Source: Maridesulfovibrio zosterae DSM 11974 (GTDB lineage Bacteria; Desulfobacterota; Desulfovibrionia; Desulfovibrionales; Desulfovibrionaceae). Taken from it: a stretch of DNA of 64,000 bases. A model generated the notes under the pieces. The model did no database searches, was not told the DNA's origin, and saw nothing but the letters and a program-made list of their open reading frames with translations. Below, in pieces: positions 45,817-55,096 of this stretch (its first letter is position 1; each line of letters begins with the position of its first letter). The translations under genes and the position numbers were made by a program. Location: positions 942,557-1,006,556 of the forward strand of contig NZ_KE384342.1 of assembly GCF_000425265.1 (NCBI RefSeq), given 5' to 3'.

Positions 45817-47234
45817 TATTCCTCCAGAGATAAAAATCTCTCAATAACATATTCACTGACGTTATTTACATAGTCAAAAAAACTTATTCCAGCCAGAAGT
45901 AACAGCGAATTAAAAAACAGCCCATGTTCAATAAAAAGGTATGCACTCAGCGGCCTGAAAGCCATATAGGCAAGAATAAGCAGTAAAAGATCAAAGATGG
46001 CTGGCAGATGTGCTACTCCTAAAGACACAACGAGCACGGTAATGATTTTAATCAGGTAACTGATAGCTGCATCAGCATGAACCTGATCACCGTTTAAAAA
46101 CATATTAACGGCATTGACGATAATATATACCCCCGGCATACGCCCTATAGGGGTAAGGTGCATATCACCGATATCTTCATAATCCGAACCGATTATTACC
46201 AGCTTCCCTTTAAAACTTTCAGGTTTTCTGAACCTGATTCCAGTCGCAGACTGAACATGCTTAGACTGAGCAGCACCGGCATAGCCTATTTTATTAATAT
46301 ATATCTTTCGAGGAGCAAGAATAAATTTCAGCCGGGCCTCAATATCGTCACTCCCGGTTTTTTGCGGAAAAAATTTAATCCACGTATCATGAAAAATTTC
46401 TATACGTTTACTGTCCAGCTGCCCATTTTCAATCTCAAGAATACTCTGGATAATACGATTGCGATGCTCATCCCCCATACCAGCCCCATGATCGTACAAA
46501 GCAGCCAAAAGAGATATAGAAAGCAGAACCTTTTTATCTTCTTTCCCAGACTCTACCCTGTAGTAGCGCAAATGTCTGATGCGTTTATCTTCGGGGTTAC
46601 GGATAATTCCGGCGTCCCCAACTTTCAGCACATCCTTATATTTATCGGCAAGCATCCAGAAATCCGTTGAAAAAGATGTCGGTCGCTCACCATTTTTCAG
46701 GGCCAGCCTGGGAATAATTATAACAGCTCCGGTCTGCCGTGCTTTTTCCAGACTTTGTTTAAAATTAATCAGAAATGCATCATTCTCTTTATCATCTGGT
46801 ACAGCTCGGTCCAGACGGCAATCAATGACTACCACCTTGGCTCCAGAATCCAGAATAAATAGTAGAGTCTCGTTAAGCCTTAATTTAGGAGTCCAATATC
46901 CCATACTGGGACTTGTTTCGTAGAAAGTACGGTCAAGTAATACCAGCTCAATATCATCATTTACAGTCTTCCCTTCCCGTGCATTCTGCTTAAACGATTC
47001 AGAAATAAGAAAATCATGGTTATCGTTGATCATATTCTGGCCTACCTTTGATAAAGGCAGCAGTTCGAGGATGACCAGCAACACAAACCCAAAAAAAACA
47101 TTAAGAATGAAAAGCCGCTTGGTTCTTGCAGGCCATAGGTTATATTTAAGGATATTCCGAAAAAAAGGATCTTTCTCATCAGCAGAATTCTTCCGCAATA
47201 ATTGCTTTATAAAATCAGGAACCTTGAGTTTCAT
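45816..47234 (-). CDS. CHASE2-domain membrane protein without an output domain
   Basis: A 472-residue protein. A single membrane span lies near 38-60. A large periplasmic part (about 62-380) matches the CHASE2 sensor domain: DDIELVLLDRTFYE near 90-103, VVVIDCRLDRAVPDD near 134-148, RMPGVYIIVNAVNMFL near 370-385. Three C-terminal spans follow (about 390-460). CHASE2 proteins usually end with a kinase or cyclase; here nothing follows the membrane segments, so it is an orphan sensor or structural protein. It overlaps the exported partner gene by one base. Confidence 0.78.
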   Translation of the reverse strand: MKLKVPDFIKQLLRKNSADEKDPFFRNILKYNLWPARTKRLFILNVFFGFVLLVILELLPLSKVGQNMINDNHDFLISESFKQNAREGKTVNDDIELVLLDRTFYETSPSMGYWTPKLRLNETLLFILDSGAKVVVIDCRLDRAVPDDKENDAFLINFKQSLEKARQTGAVIIIPRLALKNGERPTSFSTDFWMLADKYKDVLKVGDAGIIRNPEDKRIRHLRYYRVESGKEDKKVLLSISLLAALYDHGAGMGDEHRNRIIQSILEIENGQLDSKRIEIFHDTWIKFFPQKTGSDDIEARLKFILAPRKIYINKIGYAGAAQSKHVQSATGIRFRKPESFKGKLVIIGSDYEDIGDMHLTPIGRMPGVYIIVNAVNMFLNGDQVHADAAISYLIKIITVLVVSLGVAHLPAIFDLLLLILAYMAFRPLSAYLFIEHGLFFNSLLLLAGISFFDYVNNVSEYVIERFLSLEE

Positions 47235-47443
47235 TAAGAAGTTTCTCCAGAATTAAATAAAATCTTTCCATCATATATCCTCCGCAAGATAATGATGCAA
47301 TGCAGCATTATAGCCGAACCAGCAGCGTTTATAAAAAATATTTATCTTGAAGCTCATAGAATATTGCCTGTAACGATAATTTTGAGTTAACAAGTTATAA
47401 TCATCAAATAAAAATCATGAAAATTTAATCCTCGGAGCCAATC

Positions 47444-49111
47444 GTGCCATTAATATTCAAGAGAAAAGCCAGACCACCTCTACTCTTTGTTAGTGACGTT
47501 CGCCGGGAGTTTCTTCTAACCGAGATTACCCGCACCTCTGCCCCGAGCGGAATGTATTACCTGCTTATGGTCGTAGCCTGTTTTATTGCCTCTATAGGAT
47601 TAATGGCAGACAGTCCTGCAGTTGTTATCGGTGCTATGCTGGTTTCTCCGCTGATGACACCTATCTTCGGGTTCTCACTGGGACTTGTACGCGGAGAATT
47701 CCCGCTTATCCGTGATTCACTATTTTCCGTTGTGGCAGGTATCCTGCTGGGTATCGGCGGAGCATTTTTGATTGGCTGCTTTCCTGTTTTCTTTGAAATA
47801 ACCAATGAAATTGCTGCACGTACAGAACCAAATCTACTGGACCTCGGCGTTGCCGCTTTTGCCGGTATTGCCGGAACGGTTGCACTGATTGATGAAAGAG
47901 TCAGTCCGGTAATGCCGGGAATAGCCATTGCCACGTCGCTTGTCCCGCCACTTTGTGCAAGCGGTCTGTGTCTTGCTCTACAGCAGTACTCAAATGCATG
48001 GGGTTCTTTTCTGCTTTTCTTTGCCAACTTTCTGGTTATTCTTTCCATTGCCAGTGTACTTTTTATTATTACCGGATTCATCCCTAACTCAGATAATGAA
48101 CCACTACCACGGCTGATCAAACATTTTGCCACAACGACTATTGGACTGATCATTGTTGCCGCTCTACTTACCCAATCTCTTATAGAAGTTTCCGTTTCCC
48201 GCAAAATTGATAACGAACTCAGAATAGTAACTCTGGAAGCAGTGACTTCAACGCCGAACACAACAATTGAAGAAATAAAGCATGAAACATCAGACGGTAT
48301 AATCAATGGATTCATAATGTTGCAAGGTCCTGCTTCGCTGAAAGCCAATGTTGTAAAAATAATGGAAGAAAAAGCGGAAAAAGCTCTTAAAATGCCTATA
48401 CAACTGATTGTGCGTACCTCCATTACCCAGAGCATTTCCGCAAGTGCAAATGCAAATATAAGCAGCCTGGTCAATGCTCATGCCAAAAATCAAAAAATAC
48501 AGCTTGATCCTAGCGCCATGATTCTTGAGCAAGCCGAACTGTTGCTCCGAAGTTATATTTCTAAATATCCATGGTATACGCTCATGGGAATAAACTATAT
48601 GGAGCTTAAAAACGGCCCCGGCATCATTGTTGAACTCAGCGGTCCGGATCTTCCACAACCTGAAGACGTTGAAAGAATTGAAAGTCTGCTCAGAAATCAA
48701 ACCAGGAATAAAAAGGTCTCTCTTATTGTCCGTTTTTTCAAAAGCAATGATATTACCAGACATGGGCGCAACCTTTTCGGGGCCCAATACTCAGGAAAGA
48801 ATACACCGGAAACACTTAAAATTGAGACTGTAACAACAGAATATTTAGATAATATACGTAATGTTTTTCCAATCTATGTTGAAGCACAGCATTCTAAAAC
48901 GGGCTGGAAAATATTGGCTGATATTGCCGGATCAAGACTGATAGACAGTAAGGAAGTCGAGAATATAGAACAAAAACTCGCCAAAGAATTCAAGTCTCCG
49001 GTAAAACTCTATGTTTATTCAAAAAGTGAAGCGTTAGTCGACAGTGAAGGAGTGCAGCCATTTGAATTCTTTTCAGGAAAAGATCGTAAAGACTTGTTTA
49101 GGGTTGACTGA
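47444..49111 (+). CDS. DUF389 membrane protein (TIGR00341 type)
   Basis: A 555-residue protein. The N-terminal half has about six spans with the DUF389 hallmark DSPAVVIGAMLVSPLMTPIFGFSLG (near 53-77) and MPGIAIATSLVPPLCASGL (near 161-179). The C-terminal half is soluble with two repeat-like segments (near 390-450 and 470-530). The function of DUF389 is unknown. The start is GTG at 47444, with GGAG upstream. It is divergent from the CHASE2 gene. Confidence 0.82.
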   Translation: MPLIFKRKARPPLLFVSDVRREFLLTEITRTSAPSGMYYLLMVVACFIASIGLMADSPAVVIGAMLVSPLMTPIFGFSLGLVRGEFPLIRDSLFSVVAGILLGIGGAFLIGCFPVFFEITNEIAARTEPNLLDLGVAAFAGIAGTVALIDERVSPVMPGIAIATSLVPPLCASGLCLALQQYSNAWGSFLLFFANFLVILSIASVLFIITGFIPNSDNEPLPRLIKHFATTTIGLIIVAALLTQSLIEVSVSRKIDNELRIVTLEAVTSTPNTTIEEIKHETSDGIINGFIMLQGPASLKANVVKIMEEKAEKALKMPIQLIVRTSITQSISASANANISSLVNAHAKNQKIQLDPSAMILEQAELLLRSYISKYPWYTLMGINYMELKNGPGIIVELSGPDLPQPEDVERIESLLRNQTRNKKVSLIVRFFKSNDITRHGRNLFGAQYSGKNTPETLKIETVTTEYLDNIRNVFPIYVEAQHSKTGWKILADIAGSRLIDSKEVENIEQKLAKEFKSPVKLYVYSKSEALVDSEGVQPFEFFSGKDRKDLFRVD

Positions 49112-49225
49112 TAAAAAAAGAAACATAAAGATCTGATTAGCTTAGCACAGTAGGTGAAAGTGTATTTATCTGAGTAAATGCAGCAAATAAACAAAGTACT
49201 GTGCGTCGTATAGTCAGGAGAAAAA

Positions 49226-50110
49226 ATGGCTGATTTTTTGATAGCCGGTCTGGGCGAAATACTTTGGGACGTACTTGCAGATTCAGAAGAAATAGGCGGT
49301 GCGCCTGTTAATTTTGCCTATCACGCGGGGGCACTTGGAGCAGAAGCATTTGCAATCTCCACCATTGGCGACGATGAACGGGGCAGACGCGCTATTGCAG
49401 AACTACTCACCAGAGGTCTAAATCTCGAATCCGTCAGTGTAGACAAAGATCATGCAACAGGATTTGTCGAAGCAAAAGTAGATTCACAGGGCGTGGCTCA
49501 TTATATTTTTCCTGATGATATTGCGTGGGATCATCTGACTCTGAATGAAAGAGCCTTAGAACTTGCCCCGAAAGTTGATGCTGTCTGTTTCGGCACGCTT
49601 GCACAGCGCAGTGAAAAATCACGCGCAGCTATTAGTATATTTCTTGATAATGCTCCGCAGGCTATGAAAATCTACGATATGAATCTGCGACAGAATTTTT
49701 ATAATGAAGAAATTATTAACAGGTCACTCCAGAAAGCTGACGTGCTGAAACTTAACGACGATGAAATTTCAGTTGTAGCTTCCATGTTCGGGCTGAATGG
49801 TGATGAAAAATCAATTCTTAAAGTACTCCATGAAAAATTCACGCTAAAGTGCTCTGTGCTTACCCGCGGAGGAAGCGGAAGCCTGATGCTTGGACAGAAT
49901 AAGGAAATTGAAAACAGCGGTATTTATGTTGATAAAATTACTGATACAATTGGTGCAGGAGACTCATTCACAGCGGCAGTTGCAATAGGACTGCTACAAG
50001 GCTGCACACTGGAAAGTATCAGCAAGCATGCAAATGAACTGGCAGCATATGTGTGCTCATGCAAAGGAGCCATGCCACCTGTACCAGACAGATATACACT
50101 TATCAGATAA
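49226..50110 (+). CDS. PfkB-family sugar kinase, fructokinase-like
   Basis: A 294-residue ribokinase-fold kinase. The N-terminal glycine motif GGAPVNFAYHAGALG at 24-38 and the C-terminal signature DTIGAGDSFTAA, with catalytic Asp246, are intact. Fructokinase-type members phosphorylate fructose to fructose 6-phosphate. The next gene, 22 bases later, encodes a lyxose/mannose isomerase that would produce fructose or xylulose, which fits a fructokinase (or xylulokinase-like) role. AGGAG precedes the ATG. Confidence 0.8.
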   Translation: MADFLIAGLGEILWDVLADSEEIGGAPVNFAYHAGALGAEAFAISTIGDDERGRRAIAELLTRGLNLESVSVDKDHATGFVEAKVDSQGVAHYIFPDDIAWDHLTLNERALELAPKVDAVCFGTLAQRSEKSRAAISIFLDNAPQAMKIYDMNLRQNFYNEEIINRSLQKADVLKLNDDEISVVASMFGLNGDEKSILKVLHEKFTLKCSVLTRGGSGSLMLGQNKEIENSGIYVDKITDTIGAGDSFTAAVAIGLLQGCTLESISKHANELAAYVCSCKGAMPPVPDRYTLIR

Positions 50111-50132
50111 TTTTTAGATACGGAGAATATAA

Positions 50133-50804
50133 ATGAAAAGAAGTGAAGTTAACGTACTGATCAACAGCGCCAAAGATTTTTTTAAAACCCATCGCTTTAA
50201 TCTGCCAAAGTGGGCTTTCTGGACACCGGAAGACTGGAAAGGACACGGTGATAGTGAGGTTGTCCGCAATATGCTGGGGTGGGACCTTACTGACTATGGC
50301 AAAGGAGATTTTGACAAGCTTGGCCTTCTCCTTTTTACTATACGAAACGGCAATCTCAAAGCCGGTGACCCTAAACCTTATGCCGAAAAAATTATGATCC
50401 TGCGTGAAGGACAGGTCTGCCCTATGCACTTCCACTGGTCCAAACGCGAAGATATAATCAATCGCGCAGGCGGTAATCTGGTGATCAAATTATACAGCTC
50501 TGATGAAAATGAAGCTCTGTCAGACACGCCTCTGGATGTCAGTGTTGACGGAATCATTCGCAGGGTTGAATCCGGTTCTGAAATAGTGCTTGAGCCGGGT
50601 GAAAGCATCTGCCTAGAACCGGGCATGTACCATGCATTTTATTGTGAAGAAGGAAGCGGTGATGTAATGGTCGGCGAAGTAAGTGCTGTTAACGATGATA
50701 ATTCAGATAACCGATTTCATGAGCCGCTGCCACGCTTTCCTGAAGTTGACGAAGATGAAGCTCCGGTACACCTGCTCGTTAACGACTACGCCAGATATGT
50801 TTAA
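50133..50804 (+). CDS. D-lyxose/D-mannose ketol-isomerase
   Basis: A 223-residue cupin enzyme of the D-lyxose isomerase (LyxE, DUF1498) family. Metal ligands are visible: His99, His101 and Glu106 (MHFHWSKRED) plus His167 (PGMYHAFY). The family interconverts D-lyxose with D-xylulose and D-mannose with D-fructose. The partner kinase points to mannose to fructose to fructose 6-phosphate. TACGGAG lies upstream of the ATG. The pair may be one operon. Confidence 0.85.
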   Translation: MKRSEVNVLINSAKDFFKTHRFNLPKWAFWTPEDWKGHGDSEVVRNMLGWDLTDYGKGDFDKLGLLLFTIRNGNLKAGDPKPYAEKIMILREGQVCPMHFHWSKREDIINRAGGNLVIKLYSSDENEALSDTPLDVSVDGIIRRVESGSEIVLEPGESICLEPGMYHAFYCEEGSGDVMVGEVSAVNDDNSDNRFHEPLPRFPEVDEDEAPVHLLVNDYARYV

Positions 50805-50845
50805 AATACCCAAATTAAGCAGAATTAAATTTCAAAGGAGCAGAC

Positions 50846-51634
50846 ATGACCCAACAAAAAATATCCTGCATCCTCATAGACGATGAAACCCCGGCCCTTG
50901 ATGAGCTTAGTTTTCTACTTTCTGATTTTAAAGATATTGAAATTATCGGTACAGCAACATCGGCATCTCAAGGAATAAAAATGATTTCTGAAGAGTGTCC
51001 TGATCTTGTTTTCCTCGATATCCAGATGCCTGGTAAAAACGGATTTCATGTGCTGCAAGAGATTATGCAGTACCCTGAACCTCCGCTTGTTGTATTTGCA
51101 ACAGCTTATGATGAATATGCCCTGCGTGCTTTTGAAGAAAATGCAGTGGATTATATTCTTAAACCGCTTTCGGCTGAAAGACTGGCTAAAAGCATCGCAC
51201 GCGTACGCTGTCAGGTTTATGCCAACTGTGAAGATAAAATTGAAATGCCGGACATGAATGCTCTGTTAAGCACAATGGGTCTGGGACAGAGAGTGTTGCG
51301 AATATCGGTTGAAGGCAACGGAAGAATCTTACTGCTTGAGCCGGCAGATGTAATTATGTGCAGGGTTGAAGATCGCAAAATAATGATCCACACGGCCCAA
51401 GGAATTTTTCCATGCTATGGAGATAAGACTCTTGATAAACTTGAAGAACGACTGCAAGGCCAGCCATTTTTCAGACCTAACCGCGGCGAAATGGTAAATC
51501 TGACTCATGTTCGGGACTTTGCACCATGGTTTAACGGCAAATACGTACTGACAATGAAACATATTGATGAAAATGAAATCATCATAAGTAAAGGCCGTGT
51601 CAAATCCTTCCGAGAACGCTTAGGACTGATTTAA
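50846..51634 (+). CDS. LytTR-family response regulator
   Basis: A 262-residue regulator. The receiver domain has the acidic pair in IDDE at 11-14, phosphorylated Asp58 (LVFLDIQMP) and a Lys in YILKP. The LytTR DNA-binding domain (about 149-262) includes IMCRVEDRKIMIHT and FFRPNRGEMVNLTHVRDF. LytTR regulators bind short direct repeats. It is followed by its kinase and a CstA-type transporter, as in the BtsSR/YpdAB systems of E. coli. AAGGAG precedes the ATG. Confidence 0.92.
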   Translation: MTQQKISCILIDDETPALDELSFLLSDFKDIEIIGTATSASQGIKMISEECPDLVFLDIQMPGKNGFHVLQEIMQYPEPPLVVFATAYDEYALRAFEENAVDYILKPLSAERLAKSIARVRCQVYANCEDKIEMPDMNALLSTMGLGQRVLRISVEGNGRILLLEPADVIMCRVEDRKIMIHTAQGIFPCYGDKTLDKLEERLQGQPFFRPNRGEMVNLTHVRDFAPWFNGKYVLTMKHIDENEIIISKGRVKSFRERLGLI

Positions 51635-51645
51635 AAAACTCTCAT

Positions 51646-51689
51646 TTTCCATACTAAGTGCTGCTGAAGCAAACCAGCACCTATGGAAA
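51646..51689 (+). promoter_or_regulatory. Hairpin between regulator and kinase genes
   Basis: TTTCCATA (51646-51653) pairs with TATGGAAA (51682-51689), and GTGCTG (51658-51663) with CAGCAC (51675-51680). There is no T-run, so it may adjust stability or translation of the downstream kinase rather than terminate. Confidence 0.4.
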
Positions 51690-51730
51690 CCGCAAAGAAT
51701 GACTCACCGCTAGTACTATAAAGGTTTATT

Positions 51731-53467
51731 ATGAATCCAGAAGCTTTAATTATTACCCTTGCCGAACGCTTCGGCCTTATTATCGCAGGCTCTTTCCTGC
51801 TGCTGACAATTACGCCTCTCCACAAAATCGGCTTCAATCGCCATTCCGAAAGAAGCAGTATCGCCATGCAAATTCTTATATTTGGTACTTGCGGTATTCT
51901 CGGCACATACGGCGGTAACTTTGTTTTTCAGTCTGTTGCCAACCTGCGAGCTATGGCTGTAATTACCGGAGGACTTTTCGGAGGACCGCTGGTAGGTCTT
52001 GGCGCCGGCATAATTGCAGGAGGACACCGTATACTGATTGACTTCGGAGGATTCAGCTCTGTCCCGTGCGGATTGGCAACTATGCTGGAAGGCATTGCTG
52101 CCGGCTTAATATCACTGAAACTTACTAATCGCATGGATTGGAGGGCTGCTGCAGGACTAGCTTTTGTAGGAGAAATAATCCATATGATTATGGTGCTTTA
52201 CTTCTCACACCCATATGAAGAAGCCCTTAAAGTTGTTGAACTTATAGCCCTGCCTATGATTATTTTGAATACCTTTGGCGCAGCTCTTTTTGCACAGGTT
52301 ATCAGTATTGTTTTTAGATATGGAACAAAGCAGGACTCTGTCAAAGCTCAACAGATTCTGGATATTGCCAACCTGACGGTCAGTCATTTACGCTCCGGTC
52401 TGACTCTAGATTCTGCACAGGAAACCGCTAAAATAATTCATGCCCACGTATCTGCCGCAGCCGTAGCCATAACTGATAATGTAAATGTACTTGCACACGT
52501 TGGGGCAGGCTCAGATCACCACCTTCCCGGTGAAAAAATACGAACCGAATCAACTCTACACGTATTGGCGGAAGGTGATCCCATTTTTCTGGATTCAGGA
52601 AAAAAGATCGGCTGCAATCATAAAGGATGCCCCTTTACTACTGCCGCAGTTGTTCCACTGCATAAGAACGGACAGATAGTTGGAACCCTTAAAATGTACG
52701 GAACCCGCAATAAACAGCTCGACCTGCTTTCATTTGAAATTGCTAAAGGCCTTGCCAACCTCTGCTCTACCCAGCTGGAACTCGAAGAAATTCAGATTAA
52801 AGAACAGATGCTTGCCCATGCAGAAATCAGGAGATTGCAAGCTCAGATCAATCCTCACTTTTTATTCAATTCACTTAATACAGTCACATCATTTTGCCGA
52901 ACCAACCCGAACAGAGCCCGCGAACTGCTGCTGGAACTATCAAAATATATGCGCAAAAATCTTGATAGCAGCCGTGGTTACGTTCCATTGCATGAAGAAC
53001 TTGCCCAGTTGCACAGTTATTTAGCTATTGAACAGGCCAGGTTTGGTGAACGTATTAAAATTAATTTAAATGTTGCCGATGAATGTAAAGACTGGCCTAT
53101 TCCACCGCTTATAATCCAGCCGCTAGTTGAAAACAGCGTGAAACACGGAATTTTAGGACGCGAAGAAGGCGGAACAATCTCAGTATCAATCCATTGCGCT
53201 AACGATGAAATGCATATTTCAATTAAAGATGATGGCGTAGGAATGAGTAATGAACAACTTGCATATATTAATAAGAGAAAGCGCATCGATTCACGTGAAG
53301 AAGGAATCGGAGTACGCAATTGTATTCAGCGAATGGAACAGATTTACGGGCCGCAATATAAAATGATAATTAAAAGTGAAGAGGGAAAAGGTACCAAGAT
53401 TGACTTTCAGGTTCCTAAACTGAAAACAGCTGTACAGATGCAGGAATTTGCCGGAAATGCCGGGTAG
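51731..53467 (+). CDS. LytS/YehU-type sensor histidine kinase
   Basis: A 578-residue membrane kinase. The N-terminal part (about 1-195) is the LytS-YehU transmembrane sensor with several Gly-rich spans (GGLFGGPLVGLGAGIIAGG near 80-98). A GAF-like domain follows (about 225-350), then the His kinase: PHFLFNSLN with phospho-acceptor His376, and an ATPase domain with NSVKHG and DDGVGM. Such kinases sense extracellular pyruvate in E. coli BtsS/YpdA. The AAGG site at 51721 precedes the start. Confidence 0.9.
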   Translation: MNPEALIITLAERFGLIIAGSFLLLTITPLHKIGFNRHSERSSIAMQILIFGTCGILGTYGGNFVFQSVANLRAMAVITGGLFGGPLVGLGAGIIAGGHRILIDFGGFSSVPCGLATMLEGIAAGLISLKLTNRMDWRAAAGLAFVGEIIHMIMVLYFSHPYEEALKVVELIALPMIILNTFGAALFAQVISIVFRYGTKQDSVKAQQILDIANLTVSHLRSGLTLDSAQETAKIIHAHVSAAAVAITDNVNVLAHVGAGSDHHLPGEKIRTESTLHVLAEGDPIFLDSGKKIGCNHKGCPFTTAAVVPLHKNGQIVGTLKMYGTRNKQLDLLSFEIAKGLANLCSTQLELEEIQIKEQMLAHAEIRRLQAQINPHFLFNSLNTVTSFCRTNPNRARELLLELSKYMRKNLDSSRGYVPLHEELAQLHSYLAIEQARFGERIKINLNVADECKDWPIPPLIIQPLVENSVKHGILGREEGGTISVSIHCANDEMHISIKDDGVGMSNEQLAYINKRKRIDSREEGIGVRNCIQRMEQIYGPQYKMIIKSEEGKGTKIDFQVPKLKTAVQMQEFAGNAG

Positions 53468-53479
53468 CATAATTCATAT

Positions 53480-53510
53480 GTCATTTCACACACTCAAAAA
53501 GTCATTTCAC
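53480..53510 (+). promoter_or_regulatory. LytTR-type direct repeats upstream of cstA
   Basis: GTCATTTCAC occurs twice, at 53480-53489 and 53501-53510, separated by 11 bases (21 bp start to start, two helical turns). The plan and bases are close to the GGCATTTCAT-N11 sites I recall for E. coli YpdB. Confidence 0.7.
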
Positions 53511-53592
53511 GCATAAAGTATAGAAGCGGCCCCATTCTTTATGCCATGCACGAGCATACATTTTATAAGCTCAAAGGATGGAGGACTTTTCT

Positions 53593-55011
53593 ATGCTATT
53601 TTTCTTTGCCTGCGTGGCAGCACTGATTGTTGGTTACATTATTTATGGTAAATTTGTAGATAATGTATTTGGACCGGATGAAAACCGCACAACTCCCGCA
53701 TACGCCATGCGTGATGATGTGGACTACATGCCAATGCCTAAATGGAAACTCATGTTCATTCAGGTACTGGATATTGCCGGTATCGGCCCTATTTTCGGCC
53801 CCATACTCGGAGCACTGTACGGCCCGGCTGCCCTTCTCTGGATTGTAATCGGCTGTATTTTCGGCGGCGCGGTTCATGACTACTTCAGCGGAATGCTTTC
53901 CATCCGCAATGATGGAGCATCAGTTCCCGAACTTGTCGGCGAATATCTAGGTATGTCAGCACGCCACGTTATGCGCATATTTGCTTTTGTTCTGCTCATG
54001 CTGGTAGGAGTTGTCTTTGTCCTGTCACCTGCAAAACTGCTTACAGGACTGACTGGAATTGATACCGGAATTCTTGTTGCCTGTATCTTTGCTTACTATT
54101 TCCTCGCTACAATCCTTCCCATTGATAAACTCATCGGTAAACTTTACCCTCTGTTCGGCGCATTACTGCTGATCATGACAATCGCCATTGCAGTGGCTCT
54201 CATGTTCAGCGGCCACACACTTCTGCCGAACCTCGACTTTGCTGTTAATACCAGCCCCACCGGCAAGCCCATGTGGCCACTTCTTTTCATCACTTTATCC
54301 TGTGGCGCAATCAGCGGATTCCATGCCACACAGTCTCCGCTCATGGCCCGTTGCGTAAAGAATGAAAAAGAAGGCCGTCCGGTATTCTATGGTGCAATGA
54401 TCATCGAAGGTATCATCGGACTTATCTGGTGTACTATCGGTCTGTCATTTTACGATACCCCTGCAGCAATGAACGCAGTTATCGCTTCTGGATCACCTTC
54501 CGCAGTTGTATCACAGGCAGCGAACTCCCTGCTCGGCCCCATAGGTGGAGTCTTTGCAATTATCGCAGTTGTCATCCTGCCTATCACCAGTGGTGATACT
54601 GCTTTCCGCAGCACACGCCTCATCGTTGCTGAAACATTCAAGATGGACCAGGGACCTGCAATTAAACGTCTCTTGATCGCAGTTCCTTTATTTATTCTTG
54701 GGTATATTATCTCCACTCAGAACTTCAGCTCAATCTGGAGATATTTCGGCTTCTCAAACCAGTGTCTGTCCATGCTCGTACTTTGGACTGCTGCAGTTTA
54801 TCTCGGACAGCGTGCTAAACTGCACTGGATCGCTTCCCTGCCTGCAACCTTTATGACTGCTGTTGTTGTAACCTTCATTGCACAGGCAAAAATAGGTTTT
54901 GAACTGGATATGAATGTTTCAATACTCCTTGGTATTGCTGCAGCTATCGCAGCACTGGCCGTCTTCCTTGTAAAGTTCGTTTCTCCAAAAGCGGCACAGG
55001 AAGTTAATTAA
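53593..55011 (+). CDS. cstA: CstA-family transporter
   Basis: A 472-residue, multispan membrane protein of the CstA/YjiY family, whose E. coli members import pyruvate or peptides. Hallmarks: GYIIYGKFVDNVFGPD near 14-29, the GPIFGPILGALYGPAALLWI block near 63-82, and SGFHATQSPLMARCVKNE near 241-258. The start at 53593 has GGAGG 8 bases upstream; an ATG at 53578 has its A-G-G directly adjacent and is less likely. It lies right after a LytS/LytTR pair and two direct repeats, implying control by that pair. A strong terminator follows. Confidence 0.9.
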   Translation: MLFFFACVAALIVGYIIYGKFVDNVFGPDENRTTPAYAMRDDVDYMPMPKWKLMFIQVLDIAGIGPIFGPILGALYGPAALLWIVIGCIFGGAVHDYFSGMLSIRNDGASVPELVGEYLGMSARHVMRIFAFVLLMLVGVVFVLSPAKLLTGLTGIDTGILVACIFAYYFLATILPIDKLIGKLYPLFGALLLIMTIAIAVALMFSGHTLLPNLDFAVNTSPTGKPMWPLLFITLSCGAISGFHATQSPLMARCVKNEKEGRPVFYGAMIIEGIIGLIWCTIGLSFYDTPAAMNAVIASGSPSAVVSQAANSLLGPIGGVFAIIAVVILPITSGDTAFRSTRLIVAETFKMDQGPAIKRLLIAVPLFILGYIISTQNFSSIWRYFGFSNQCLSMLVLWTAAVYLGQRAKLHWIASLPATFMTAVVVTFIAQAKIGFELDMNVSILLGIAAAIAALAVFLVKFVSPKAAQEVN

Positions 55012-55037
55012 ACTGTCATTAAAAATTGCCACACAGT

Positions 55038-55074
55038 AAAAAGTCCCTCCTGCTTAAGCAGGAGGGACTTTTTT
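55038..55074. terminator. Bidirectional terminator between cstA and rubrerythrin
   Basis: The perfect palindrome 55041-55070 has AAGTCCCTCCTGCTT facing AAGCAGGAGGGACTT. It is flanked by A and T runs. Confidence 0.9.
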
Positions 55075-55096
55075 GGTTAATAACACTCAGCTGCTA

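Noticed and set aside
47557..48474. A 305-codon frame opposite the DUF389 gene
   Set aside because: Antisense shadow; the plus-strand gene has strong family motifs.
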